From: Hyphomicrobiales bacterium
GTDB taxonomy: Bacteria; Pseudomonadota; Alphaproteobacteria; Rhizobiales; Xanthobacteraceae
Assembly: GCA_003152455.1 (NCBI GenBank)
Contig: PMAF01000238.1
Span: 767-39,832 of the forward strand
Length of the DNA stretch: 39,066 nt
Direction of reading: 5' to 3'
A program made the translations under genes and the position numbers. Positions 7,372 to 15,083 of the stretch are shown here, in pieces. Each line of letters starts with the position of its first letter. Position 1 is the first letter of the stretch. Below the pieces are notes generated by a model. That model made no database searches, was not told the DNA's origin, and worked only from the letters and a program-made list of their open reading frames with translations.

Positions 7372-8120
7372 GACCGCGGTCCTTTCGCCACTGGATCGAA
7401 CCAGGCAGGCGCCGCGAGCTTCGGCAAAAACTTCTTGCGCTCGACTTGCGTCTTGCCCATGCGGCGGATCAGCAGGTCACCGTTCTCGTCGATGTCGCGG
7501 CGCGCTCCCTGCTCCGCCGGCAGCCGCTCCAGATAACTGCGCGCGACCGCGCCGAAACCATGCTCCTGCCAGGCATCGAGCGCGACCATGAAATGGCGGG
7601 CAAAACTCTCCAGCACCTGGTCGGACATGGCGTCGGAGAAGCCCTCTTCCTCCAGCGCGGTGACCAGCGGATTGAGACCCGGCTCCGTGCCGCTCATCGA
7701 GACCGTTCGGATCATGGCGCCGAACACCAGCCAAAGCGGGGTTTCGTCCTCGGGCGTTCCTTTCGGCCAGGCCAGCCGGCCGCCGCCCACGGTGCCGCGA
7801 TTGACCGAGATCGTATCCGGCCAGTCGATGGTGATGGCGGTTTCCGGTTGCGCGTTGGCGGCGAGCGCGTCGGCCAGCGCCGCCATGCCGGCATAGAAAG
7901 CGCGGCGCGCTTGCGCCAGCGGCTCGTCCGGCTCCAGCACCACGGCGAATTCGGCGAGATCGAAGCGCCCGACATAGACCAATGTGCCGGCGCCCCGCTC
8001 AGGCGCGACCGATATTGCATGCGCGAAGGCGTCGCCCAATTCGCGCAGGCGCACCAGCGTGAACGGCGGCGGCAGCGTCAGTTCCGGCTCGAGCGGGCTT
8101 GCCCGCGTCTCCAGCGCCAT
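7368..8120 (-). CDS. Biotin/lipoate protein ligase-like protein lacking the usual catalytic lysine
   Basis: 250 residues with the layout of the biotin/lipoate A/B protein ligase fold followed by a small C-terminal domain (from about 215). In biotin ligases a WPND segment is followed by a lysine (Lys183 in E. coli BirA) in KxxGIL; that lysine contacts the acyl-adenylate. Here WPDT at 100-103 is followed by GTVGGG at 109-114, with Thr110 where the lysine should be. The RG-rich adenylate-binding loop is also not obvious. It may therefore not be an active ligase and may have been recruited for another role. There is no biotinyl or lipoyl carrier domain among its neighbours. It is the first gene of the coupled accessory unit, with AGGA upstream of the ATG. 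Confidence 0.78.
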   Translation of the reverse strand: MALETRASPLEPELTLPPPFTLVRLRELGDAFAHAISVAPERGAGTLVYVGRFDLAEFAVVLEPDEPLAQARRAFYAGMAALADALAANAQPETAITIDWPDTISVNRGTVGGGRLAWPKGTPEDETPLWLVFGAMIRTVSMSGTEPGLNPLVTALEEEGFSDAMSDQVLESFARHFMVALDAWQEHGFGAVARSYLERLPAEQGARRDIDENGDLLIRRMGKTQVERKKFLPKLAAPAWFDPVAKGPRS

Positions 8121-8136
8121 TGATCCTGTTACTTTC

Positions 8137-8155
8137 TTGTTTGAACAACTATAAT
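8137..8155. promoter_or_regulatory. Overlapping divergent -10 elements with a 12-bp palindrome
   Basis: This lies in the 155-base space between the leftward accessory unit and the rightward iron-sulfur protein gene. A perfect TATAAT is present on the plus strand (8150-8155). On the minus strand, TATAGT spans the overlapping bases 8153-8148, placing a start about 20 bases before the ligase-like gene. Abutting both is the palindrome TTGTT-TG-AACAA (8137-8148), well placed to act as an operator for both directions. No clear -35 is visible on either strand, so an activator may be needed. The plus-strand leader would be about 115 bases. Confidence 0.45.
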
Positions 8156-8275
8156 TAGGCTTGAGTAGGTCCCGAAGCCAGTCCCGCGGCTTCGAGGGTT
8201 AAACGCGGAACCGACGCCATAGGCGGCCTTTCGCCGTCAGAATGCGGGCCCGCGAAGAAAAGGTCACGGAGCCGG

Positions 8276-10300
8276 ATGGCCGAACGGCCGCGCAATATCC
8301 TGATCTGTTCCTGCGACGACACGATGCCGCTCGATGGCGAGGCGGCGGCGCGCGTCTGCCGCGGCGCGGATGTCATCGAAGGCCGCCAGCTTTGCCGCGC
8401 CGAACTCGAGCGCTTTCGCAAATTAGCGGCCGGCGGCGCACCGCTCACCGTGGCCTGCACGCAGGAAACGCCGCTGTTCGAGCAAGTCGCCGGCGAACTC
8501 AAGGGCGCCGGACCGCTAAGCTTCGTCAATATTCGCGAAACCGCTGGCTGGTCGAAGGATGCCAAGGCAGCCGGTCCGAAAATGGCGGCGCTGCTCGCGG
8601 CCAGCGCCGAGCCGGCGCCGGACGTCGCCTTCGTTCCGCTGACCAGCGACGGCGTGACGCTAATTTACGGCAAGAACGAACAGGCGATCGAAGCCGCCAG
8701 GCTGCTGAAGGACCATCTCGACGTCACCGTGCTGATCAAGCCGCCCGCCGACGTCGCGCCGCCGCGCGCGACCGATTTCCCCGTCGTGAAGGGCACCATC
8801 CGGCAGGCCAAGGGCTATCTCGGCGCTTTCGAGCTGACGGTGGACGACTATGCCGCGCCCACGCCGTCCTCGCGCAGCGAACTCGTGTTCGGGCCGGCGC
8901 GCAACGGCGCCACGTCGCGCTGCGACATCGTGCTTGATCTGTCGGGCGGCGCGGCGCTGTTTCCGGCCGCCGATCTGCGCGACGGTTACCTGCGCGCCGA
9001 TCCGGGCGATCCGGCCGCCGTGTTGCGCGCCGTACTCAAGGCGCGCGATCTCACCGGCACGTTCGACAAGCCGCGCTACATTACCTTCACCGAGGATCTG
9101 TGCGCGCATTCGCGCTCCAAGATCGTCGGCTGCCGCCGCTGCCTCGATCTCTGCCCGACCGGCGCGATAACGCCGAACGGCGATCACGTGGCGATCGACG
9201 CGCAGATTTGCGCCGGCTGCGGGCAATGCGCCGCCGCCTGCCCGACCGGCGCCGCGGCCTACGCGCTGCCGCCGTCCGACGCGCTGCTGCGAAACTTGCG
9301 CGCGCTGCTCGGCGCCTACCGCGAAGCCGGCGGCCGGCAGGCCGTGGTGATGTTTCACGACGCCGCGCACGGCGGCGAGTTGATCGACGCGCTGGCGCGG
9401 CACGGCGACGGCTTGCCGGCGAACGTACTGCCGGTACAAGTCAACGAAGTGACGCAAGTCGGACTGGAAGCGGTGGCGGCGGCGTTTGCCTACGGCGCAT
9501 CGGCGGTGCGGTTTTTAAACCGGGCGAAGCCGCGCCACGATCTCAGCGGCCTCGCCAAGACCATTGCGCTGGCGCAGCCGATCCTTTCCGGTCTCGGCTT
9601 TGCCGGTGAGCGCGTCGCGGCGATCGATACCGACAATCCGGATGCGCTCGGTAGCGCTTTGCGCGCCATCGCGTCGATGGACGCCGCTCCCAAGCCCGCC
9701 ACCTTCGCGGCCGCCGGCCTCAAGCGCGACGTGGTGCGGCAGGCGCTGCGCGAACTGCATGCGGCGGCGCCCGCGCCGGCCGATATCGTCATGCTGCCGC
9801 AGGGCGCGCCGTTCGGCACCGTCGAGGTCAATGTCGAGGGCTGCACGCTGTGTCTGTCGTGCGTCTCGGCCTGCCCGACCGGCGCGCTGTCGGACGATCC
9901 CGAAAAGCCGATGCTGCGTTTCGCCGAGGACGCCTGCGTGCAGTGCGGGTTATGCAAGGCGATCTGCCCGGAAAAGGTCATCAGCCTGAAACCGCAGATC
10001 GATTTCCGCGCGGCGACCGCATCGAGCCGCGTCATCAAGCAGGAAGAGCCGTTCGATTGCATCCGCTGCGGCAAGCCGTTCGGCGTCAAGAGCTCGGTCG
10101 AGCGCGTGGCCGCCAAGCTGGAAGCGTCGCACTGGATGTTCGCGAATTCCAAGAAGCGGCTCGACGTCATCAAGATGTGCGCCGACTGCCGAGTCTCCGC
10201 TATGGCGGAGGAGAAATTCGATCCTTTCGCCGGGCCCAAGCGCCCGGCGGTGCGCACCACCGACGATTACCTGCGCGAGCGCGAGCAGAAGGGGGAATAA
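8276..10300 (+). CDS. Multi-cluster 4Fe-4S electron-transfer protein of the formate dehydrogenase locus
   Basis: 674 residues, soluble, with no signal peptide or membrane helix. Four ferredoxin-type cysteine groups are visible: Cys276/286/289/293 (the first spacing is unusually long), Cys312/315/318/322, Cys523/526/529/533 and Cys554/557/560/564. CxxC pairs at 595/598 and 635/638 may supply another cluster or a zinc site. The N-terminal 270 residues contain Cys11 and Cys13 (ICSCDD), Cys28, Cys40 and Cys61 and are not a domain I can name. The segment about 350-460 between the two ferredoxin pairs is alpha/beta. The ATG follows a GGAG-containing site. Being divergent from the accessory unit, it is probably co-regulated. 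It could pass electrons between formate oxidation and a cytoplasmic partner, or serve in cluster delivery; both are inference. Confidence 0.85.
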   Translation: MAERPRNILICSCDDTMPLDGEAAARVCRGADVIEGRQLCRAELERFRKLAAGGAPLTVACTQETPLFEQVAGELKGAGPLSFVNIRETAGWSKDAKAAGPKMAALLAASAEPAPDVAFVPLTSDGVTLIYGKNEQAIEAARLLKDHLDVTVLIKPPADVAPPRATDFPVVKGTIRQAKGYLGAFELTVDDYAAPTPSSRSELVFGPARNGATSRCDIVLDLSGGAALFPAADLRDGYLRADPGDPAAVLRAVLKARDLTGTFDKPRYITFTEDLCAHSRSKIVGCRRCLDLCPTGAITPNGDHVAIDAQICAGCGQCAAACPTGAAAYALPPSDALLRNLRALLGAYREAGGRQAVVMFHDAAHGGELIDALARHGDGLPANVLPVQVNEVTQVGLEAVAAAFAYGASAVRFLNRAKPRHDLSGLAKTIALAQPILSGLGFAGERVAAIDTDNPDALGSALRAIASMDAAPKPATFAAAGLKRDVVRQALRELHAAAPAPADIVMLPQGAPFGTVEVNVEGCTLCLSCVSACPTGALSDDPEKPMLRFAEDACVQCGLCKAICPEKVISLKPQIDFRAATASSRVIKQEEPFDCIRCGKPFGVKSSVERVAAKLEASHWMFANSKKRLDVIKMCADCRVSAMAEEKFDPFAGPKRPAVRTTDDYLREREQKGE

Positions 10301-10303
10301 GCG

Positions 10304-10407
10304 GTCATTCCGGGGCGCGTGCGGAGCGCGCGAACCCGGAATCCATAACCCCAGCGCTGCGGAGTATGGATTCCGGGCCCGGCGCTAACGCGCCGTCCCG
10401 GAATGAC
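10304..10407. repeat. Dispersed palindromic intergenic repeat (104 bp) of the Bradyrhizobium-group type
   Basis: The outer arms GTCATTCCGG (10304-10313) and CCGGAATGAC (10398-10407) are perfect inverse complements. An inner pair of arms (CCCGGAATCCATA and TATGGATTCCGGG) surrounds a short GC-rich centre, so the element can form a long hairpin or cruciform. Repeats of this composition are very common between genes in Bradyrhizobium, Rhodopseudomonas and relatives. It lies between two convergent genes and could act as a transcription stop or mRNA stabiliser. Its right arm overlaps the last codons and stop of the cytochrome gene. No second copy was found in the window. Confidence 0.85.
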
Positions 10408-11686
10408 GAGGAGAGACCGTCGCCCGCTCCAAAAACTCCACCAGCGCCTGGCGCTCTTGCGCCGAGCCGATTTTCTGCTCCGGCATTTTGGTGCCGGGCG
10501 TGTAGGCCATCGGGCCGACCTCGAACATTTTCGCCACCGTGTCCGGGGTCCAGACAATGTTCATATGCTTGAGCGCGTCCGAATAGCGGTAGCCCGGCAG
10601 CGACGCGATCTTGCGCCCGAAAATGCCGGCAAGGCTCGGGCCGGCCTTGTTGCCTTCGCCGGACGACAGCGTGTGGCAGGCGACGCAAGCGCGAAACACC
10701 TGCGCGCCAGGGTCGCCGGCGTAAGCGGCCAGCGGATCGTCGGGCGCGCCGACCACCACCGCGCCGATCGGCTCGCCGGTCAGGGCGTCCCAGCGGCGGA
10801 TGGTGCGATCGGCGCCGCCGGTCAATAAAGTGTGGCCGTCGGGAAAAAACGCCACCGACCATACCGGCAGGCCGGGGCCGACCAGCGTGTGGCCGAGCTT
10901 GCGGGCCTGGCGCTCGATCACCGCGACCGAGCCGCGGATGCCGGCGGCGGCAATGAGCTCGCCGTCAGGCGAGATCGCGAGCGCGATCACCGGCGTTGCG
11001 GAGGCCTGCAATTCGCCGCGCGGCTCGCCTTGCGGCGACAGGAAATAGACCTTGCCGTCGGCGCCGGCCGCGACGATCTCGCCATCGGGCGCGATGACGA
11101 CGGCATTGAGCGGCGTCGGCAGGTTGTGAATGCTGACGCCGCCGTCGGCGAGGCGCCAGATGCGTAAGCTGGCGTCGTAGCCGGCGCTGACGAGTTCGCC
11201 GCCGCCGGGCGAGAACGCCACGCCGTTGACGTTCTGGCTATTGCCTTCCAGCACGCGCGGCGCGCCACCGGCGAGCGGCCACAGCCGGACGGTGCGATCC
11301 CAGGACGCCGAGGCCAGCCACTTGCCGTCGCCCGACACCGCCAGGCCGGCGATCGGGCCGCTGTGGCCGTCGAGCACCGTGTCGGGATCGGGCTTACCCG
11401 GCGTCCAGATCGCGATATGCGCGTCGGCGCCGGCGGTGACGATGCGGCCGTCCTTGAGCCACGCGACCGCATTCACCGCGTTGTCGTGGAACCGCATCAC
11501 CTGTTCGGCGACGTTGCGCGTCAGCGACCAGCGGATCGCGGAACTGTCGAAGCTGCCCGATATGGCTTGGCTGCCGTCGGGCGAGACGACAAGCGCGCGC
11601 ACCGGCCCGCCGTGGCCGCGCAATTGCGCCTGGGCCGCGGATGAGAGCGCGGCCAACAACAGCACAACGCAAAATCGTCTACTCAT
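10385..11686 (-). CDS. Secreted WD40-repeat/cytochrome c fusion protein
   Basis: 433 residues. A Sec signal (hydrophobic residues 6-18, then AQA-Q) is followed by about seven WD40-type repeats between residues 23 and 305; examples are LASASWDRTVRLW and LLTGGADRTIRRWD. A class I cytochrome c domain follows, with heme attachment at Cys334-x-x-Cys337-His338 and a likely axial Met401 in GTKMPEQ. The product should be periplasmic, where it could accept electrons from formate oxidation, with the beta-propeller acting as a docking surface. The ATG overlaps the end of the MoeA-fusion gene by eight bases, so it is in that operon. The last residues and stop (from His428) lie inside the palindromic repeat. 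Partnership with FdhAB is inferred from location. Confidence 0.88.
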   Translation of the reverse strand: MSRRFCVVLLLAALSSAAQAQLRGHGGPVRALVVSPDGSQAISGSFDSSAIRWSLTRNVAEQVMRFHDNAVNAVAWLKDGRIVTAGADAHIAIWTPGKPDPDTVLDGHSGPIAGLAVSGDGKWLASASWDRTVRLWPLAGGAPRVLEGNSQNVNGVAFSPGGGELVSAGYDASLRIWRLADGGVSIHNLPTPLNAVVIAPDGEIVAAGADGKVYFLSPQGEPRGELQASATPVIALAISPDGELIAAAGIRGSVAVIERQARKLGHTLVGPGLPVWSVAFFPDGHTLLTGGADRTIRRWDALTGEPIGAVVVGAPDDPLAAYAGDPGAQVFRACVACHTLSSGEGNKAGPSLAGIFGRKIASLPGYRYSDALKHMNIVWTPDTVAKMFEVGPMAYTPGTKMPEQKIGSAQERQALVEFLERATVSPRHSGTAR

Positions 11687-13670
11687 CCGATGGTTTCATC
11701 CCGAGCGCTGCGATGCGCGCGCGCATCGCGGGTTCGCGCAAGGCCGCGAGGAATGCCCGCACCGCCGGCCGCTCCATGCGGCTTTCAACCAGCAGGAAAT
11801 CGTAATGTTCCGGCGACAGCGGCAGGAAGCCGAGGCCGTAGAGCTTGGCCACCGGTTCGATAGCGACGCCCCAGTCGGCGCGAGTTTGCGCGATCGCGGC
11901 AGCCACCGCATTGTGCGACTTCGGCTGGTTGGCGTAGCCGGGCGGCCGCGCGCCGGCGAGCAGTCTGTCGACCAGCACGCGGGTGCCGGAACCGGCATTG
12001 CGGTTGACCATCAGCGCGGCGTTATCGGCCAACGCGCCTTTCAGCCCATCGTGCGCGCTGCGGCCTTCGAAGCGCTTGTCGCCGCGGCGAAAGAGAATGC
12101 CCTGCATGCGCTGCCAGCCGCGCACCAGGCGCAGGCCCGGCGCCGCCAGATGCACATTATACTCGCCGCTCGCCGGATCGATCAGGTGCACCGGCGCGAT
12201 GTCGCATTCGCCGCGGCTGGCCGCCGCCACGCCGCCGAGGCTGCCGACCGCCAGCGTGCGGGCGGAAAAGCCGCGTTCCGCCAGCGCACCCACCACCACA
12301 TCGAGCGCCACGTCGTGGCTGCCCATGATGACCAGATCGGGCGCATGCGCGGCGCTGCCGATCAACGTCACATCCACGACGCTGCCGGCGTCGAGCGATG
12401 AGGCGAGCGCGTCGATCTCGAGAAAGCCGTCGGCCTGCGAGAAGCTGGTGACCGAACCGGAGCCTTTGCCGGTCGGAAAGGCGACGGTGCCCTCCTCGCT
12501 TTCGATCAGCGACACCAGCACGAATTCCTTGCGGCCAAGCTCGGAGGCAATCCGCACCGGCACCCGCGCGGCGATCGTCTCCGCGGCTTCCGGCGGCAGC
12601 CCGGCGCGGGCACGGATTACCGGCGCGACGAAAGCGTGGAACGTAAAGATCGCCGAGGTCGGAAAGCCGGGCAGCACCACGATCGGCTTTTCGCCGATCA
12701 CGCCGAGACAGAGCGGCTTGCCGGGCTTGAGCGCGACGCCGTGCACCAGGATGCCGGGTTTGCCGAGCCGCGAGACCACGCCATGCGACAGATCGCCGGC
12801 GCCTTTCGAGGTGCCGCCGGAAAGCACCACCATGTCGCTTTGCGCCAGCGCCTCACGCACCGCCTTTTCCAGCGCCGCCGCGTCGTCGGGAAAGGCGCCC
12901 AGGCTGAGCGGCTCGCCGCCGGCTTCCGTTACAGCGGCCGCGATGATCGCGCCGTTGCTGTCATAGACACCCGCCGGCTTGAGCGGCGCGCCGGGCGCAA
13001 CGAGTTCGTCGCCGGTCGACAGCACCGCCACTTTCGGCCGCCGCACCACGTCCGCCTGGGAAAGGCCGCAGGCCGCCAGCATGCCGATCTCGCGCGAGCC
13101 GATGCGCGTGCCGCGCCGCAGCAGCGTCTCGCCGCGCGCGATGTCGGAGCCGGCGTAGGAAATGAATTGCCCGGGCGCGGCGGCACGGCGCAGTTCGATG
13201 CTTGCCGAGCCGTCGGCCGTCAGCTCGGTCTGCTCGATCATCACCACGGCGTCGGCGCCGCGCGGAATCACGCCGCCGGTCGCGATCGTGGCGGCGGTGC
13301 CGGGTTTCACCTCCAGCGTCGGCGCATCGCCGCAGGCGATCACCTCGGCATTGAGCCGGAAGATTCTTGGCGCGGTGTCGCCGGCGCCGATGGTGTCGAT
13401 AGCCCGAAGGGCAAAGCCGTCCACATTGGAGCGGTCGAACGGCGGCGCATCGACTGCCGCCACTACATCGTACGCGAGCACGCGCGTCAGCGCACCGGCG
13501 AGCGGCACCGTCTCGGCCGGTAGCGGCGACAGATCGAGATGCCGCTCGAAGCGCGCGCGCGCCTCTTCCGCCGACACGACGTCGAGGAATTGCTCCTGGC
13601 GCGCGGCCGCCCGCACGCGCGCGAGCAGATCGGCATCGGCGTCCGGCTTCGCCCGGCGTTGCTCGCTCAT
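11679..13670 (-). CDS. moeA: MoeA molybdopterin molybdotransferase fused to a periplasmic-binding-protein-like domain
   Basis: 663 residues in two parts. Residues 25-435 are MoeA, the enzyme that inserts molybdate into adenylylated molybdopterin. Its motifs are intact: PPFDRSNVDGFA (76-87), TGGVIPRGADAVV (131-143), STGDEL (218-223), SGGTSKG (284-290) and LPGFP (333-337). Residues 445-663 form a substrate-binding-protein-like domain (PF12727 type) with no signal peptide, so it acts in the cytoplasm; ligand sensing or metal-oxyanion handling has been suggested for such fusions but is not established. The ATG at 13670 was preferred to an upstream one because it forms an ATGA overlap with the preceding stop and precedes the conserved region. 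Beside fdh genes it probably makes cofactor for FdhA. Confidence 0.9.
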   Translation of the reverse strand: MSEQRRAKPDADADLLARVRAAARQEQFLDVVSAEEARARFERHLDLSPLPAETVPLAGALTRVLAYDVVAAVDAPPFDRSNVDGFALRAIDTIGAGDTAPRIFRLNAEVIACGDAPTLEVKPGTAATIATGGVIPRGADAVVMIEQTELTADGSASIELRRAAAPGQFISYAGSDIARGETLLRRGTRIGSREIGMLAACGLSQADVVRRPKVAVLSTGDELVAPGAPLKPAGVYDSNGAIIAAAVTEAGGEPLSLGAFPDDAAALEKAVREALAQSDMVVLSGGTSKGAGDLSHGVVSRLGKPGILVHGVALKPGKPLCLGVIGEKPIVVLPGFPTSAIFTFHAFVAPVIRARAGLPPEAAETIAARVPVRIASELGRKEFVLVSLIESEEGTVAFPTGKGSGSVTSFSQADGFLEIDALASSLDAGSVVDVTLIGSAAHAPDLVIMGSHDVALDVVVGALAERGFSARTLAVGSLGGVAAASRGECDIAPVHLIDPASGEYNVHLAAPGLRLVRGWQRMQGILFRRGDKRFEGRSAHDGLKGALADNAALMVNRNAGSGTRVLVDRLLAGARPPGYANQPKSHNAVAAAIAQTRADWGVAIEPVAKLYGLGFLPLSPEHYDFLLVESRMERPAVRAFLAALREPAMRARIAALGMKPSDE

Positions 13671-14785
13671 GGCCACGGCCTTACCAAAACCTGCGAACCG
13701 GCGGGATAACCTTCGCTGTCCGCCGGCACCAATGTCCATCCGTCGGAACCCGCCAGCGACGACAGCGACAGATATTTCGTCGCCAGCGGCTCGACGTTAT
13801 CGCCGCTCCGGCGCACCGGAACGACTGCGGCGAGGCCGACGGTGGAAGTGACTTTGCGTGCGAGCGTGGCCGTCATCCCCGGTTCATGATCGCGGCCGCC
13901 GGTGAGCCGCGCGAGCATACGCCGCCCGGCCACGAGCCAAACGCTCAACGCCGCGTCGAGCCGCCCCGGCAGCAGCAGCACGGGCCGCGGACCGGCAAAA
14001 CCGAACGCGGCGGTTTCGCCGGGCGAGAGCGCCATGCCATGCGCGACCAGGCGGCCTTCGCGCGTGAGCGTCTGCACACTCGTGTCGTTGCGCCCTTGGC
14101 CGGTGCCGCCGATGGCGACGATGGCGTCCACATCGTCCCTTGCGAGCGCGGTCGCGAGCTTGCAGCCACAATCGGCGCGGTGTGCCGCCCCGCCACGACT
14201 CTCGATGTCGCCGCCCATTAACCCGACGGCGGCATCGACGACATCGCCTTCACGCAGCGGCAAAACCATGATGCGCGGCTCACGCACAGAAACACGGGAA
14301 ATACCGGCAGCGGCGAACACCGCGCCATCGAGCGAACGCAACACGTCACCCGCACGTCGCAGCGGCGTCTTGCCGTCGCAATCCGCGCCCGCCGGCAGCA
14401 CGCCGTCGCCCGGATTGACCGCGTCGAGCGCCTCGGCGCGGCCGCCGGTCACCCTCACCGCATCGAACGCCACCACGCAGTCGGCGCCGGGCGGCATCGG
14501 CTGCCCGGCCTCGACGCGCTGCGGCATTGCGGGCAGCAGCACGGGCGAATAGCCGCCGGCGCCGAGCGTGGTGTCGGCCGCTAGAGCCCAGCCATCGAGA
14601 ATGGCAATCGGCGCCTTCGGCAACATCGGCGCCGTGACATCGGCCGCCAGGACACGCCCCGCGCCCAGGCGCAGTTCCACGCTGCGCGCCGCGACCGGCT
14701 TCACCTCCCGGTCGATCAACGCCAGCACTTCGGCGAGCGGCGTCAGCCTCGCGATGGTCTGTATCGTCTCGGACGCCGCTGCCAT
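13667..14785 (-). CDS. Degenerate MoeA-like molybdopterin-binding protein
   Basis: 372 residues with the MoeA layout but altered signatures. The usual SAMDGYA-like loop reads IAILDGWALA (60-69), the SGGxSxG loop reads IGGTGQGRND (225-234, closer to the GGTG of MogA/MoaB proteins), and LPGxP reads LPGRLDA (273-279). The PPGAD segment is kept (98-102). It is therefore a molybdopterin-binding relative that may bind cofactor without standard MoeA catalysis, perhaps as a carrier or partner of the fused MoeA encoded next. The stop overlaps the start of that gene (ATGA). The ATG lies only 57 bases from the divergent tusA-like start. Confidence 0.82.
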   Translation of the reverse strand: MAAASETIQTIARLTPLAEVLALIDREVKPVAARSVELRLGAGRVLAADVTAPMLPKAPIAILDGWALAADTTLGAGGYSPVLLPAMPQRVEAGQPMPPGADCVVAFDAVRVTGGRAEALDAVNPGDGVLPAGADCDGKTPLRRAGDVLRSLDGAVFAAAGISRVSVREPRIMVLPLREGDVVDAAVGLMGGDIESRGGAAHRADCGCKLATALARDDVDAIVAIGGTGQGRNDTSVQTLTREGRLVAHGMALSPGETAAFGFAGPRPVLLLPGRLDAALSVWLVAGRRMLARLTGGRDHEPGMTATLARKVTSTVGLAAVVPVRRSGDNVEPLATKYLSLSSLAGSDGWTLVPADSEGYPAGSQVLVRPWP

Positions 14786-14842
14786 ATTCCGGTACTTGAC
14801 CTTGTTGCGGTGAACTTATTCAGTCTACCCCAACGAGGCGGA

Positions 14843-15073
14843 ATGCGCATGACTGAAACCACCATGAACCTGCGCGGCCTGAAATGCCCGCTGCCGACGC
14901 TGCGGGTGCGCAAAATGCTGTCGAGCCTGAAAACCGGCGACCTGATCGTGGCGGAATGCACCGATCCGCTGACCGCGATCGACATTCCGAATCTGCTGCG
15001 GCAGACCGGCGACACGCTGGAAGGCAACGCGGAAGCCGGCGGCGTGCTCAGTTTCCGCATTCGCAAGAAGTGA
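14843..15073 (+). CDS. TusA-family sulfur carrier protein
   Basis: About 76 residues with the sulfurtransferase signature GLKCPLPTLRVRK, in which the Cys of CPxP carries persulfide sulfur. TusA proteins pass sulfur for tRNA thiolation, molybdopterin or other acceptors; formate dehydrogenases need a sulfido ligand on Mo, so this copy may serve FdhA sulfuration. The start is ambiguous: a GTG at 14810 is in frame but has no ribosome site, whereas ATG at 14843 or 14849 follows GAGG (14835-14838). A TTGACC at 14796-14801 could be the -35 of its promoter. It ends ten bases before the convergent alcohol dehydrogenase gene. Confidence 0.85.
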   Translation: MRMTETTMNLRGLKCPLPTLRVRKMLSSLKTGDLIVAECTDPLTAIDIPNLLRQTGDTLEGNAEAGGVLSFRIRKK

Positions 15074-15083
15074 GGTTAGCGGC

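Noticed and set aside
10304-10407. Insertion sequence or transposon end
   Set aside because: No transposase and no flanking target duplication; size and structure fit a dispersed palindromic repeat instead.
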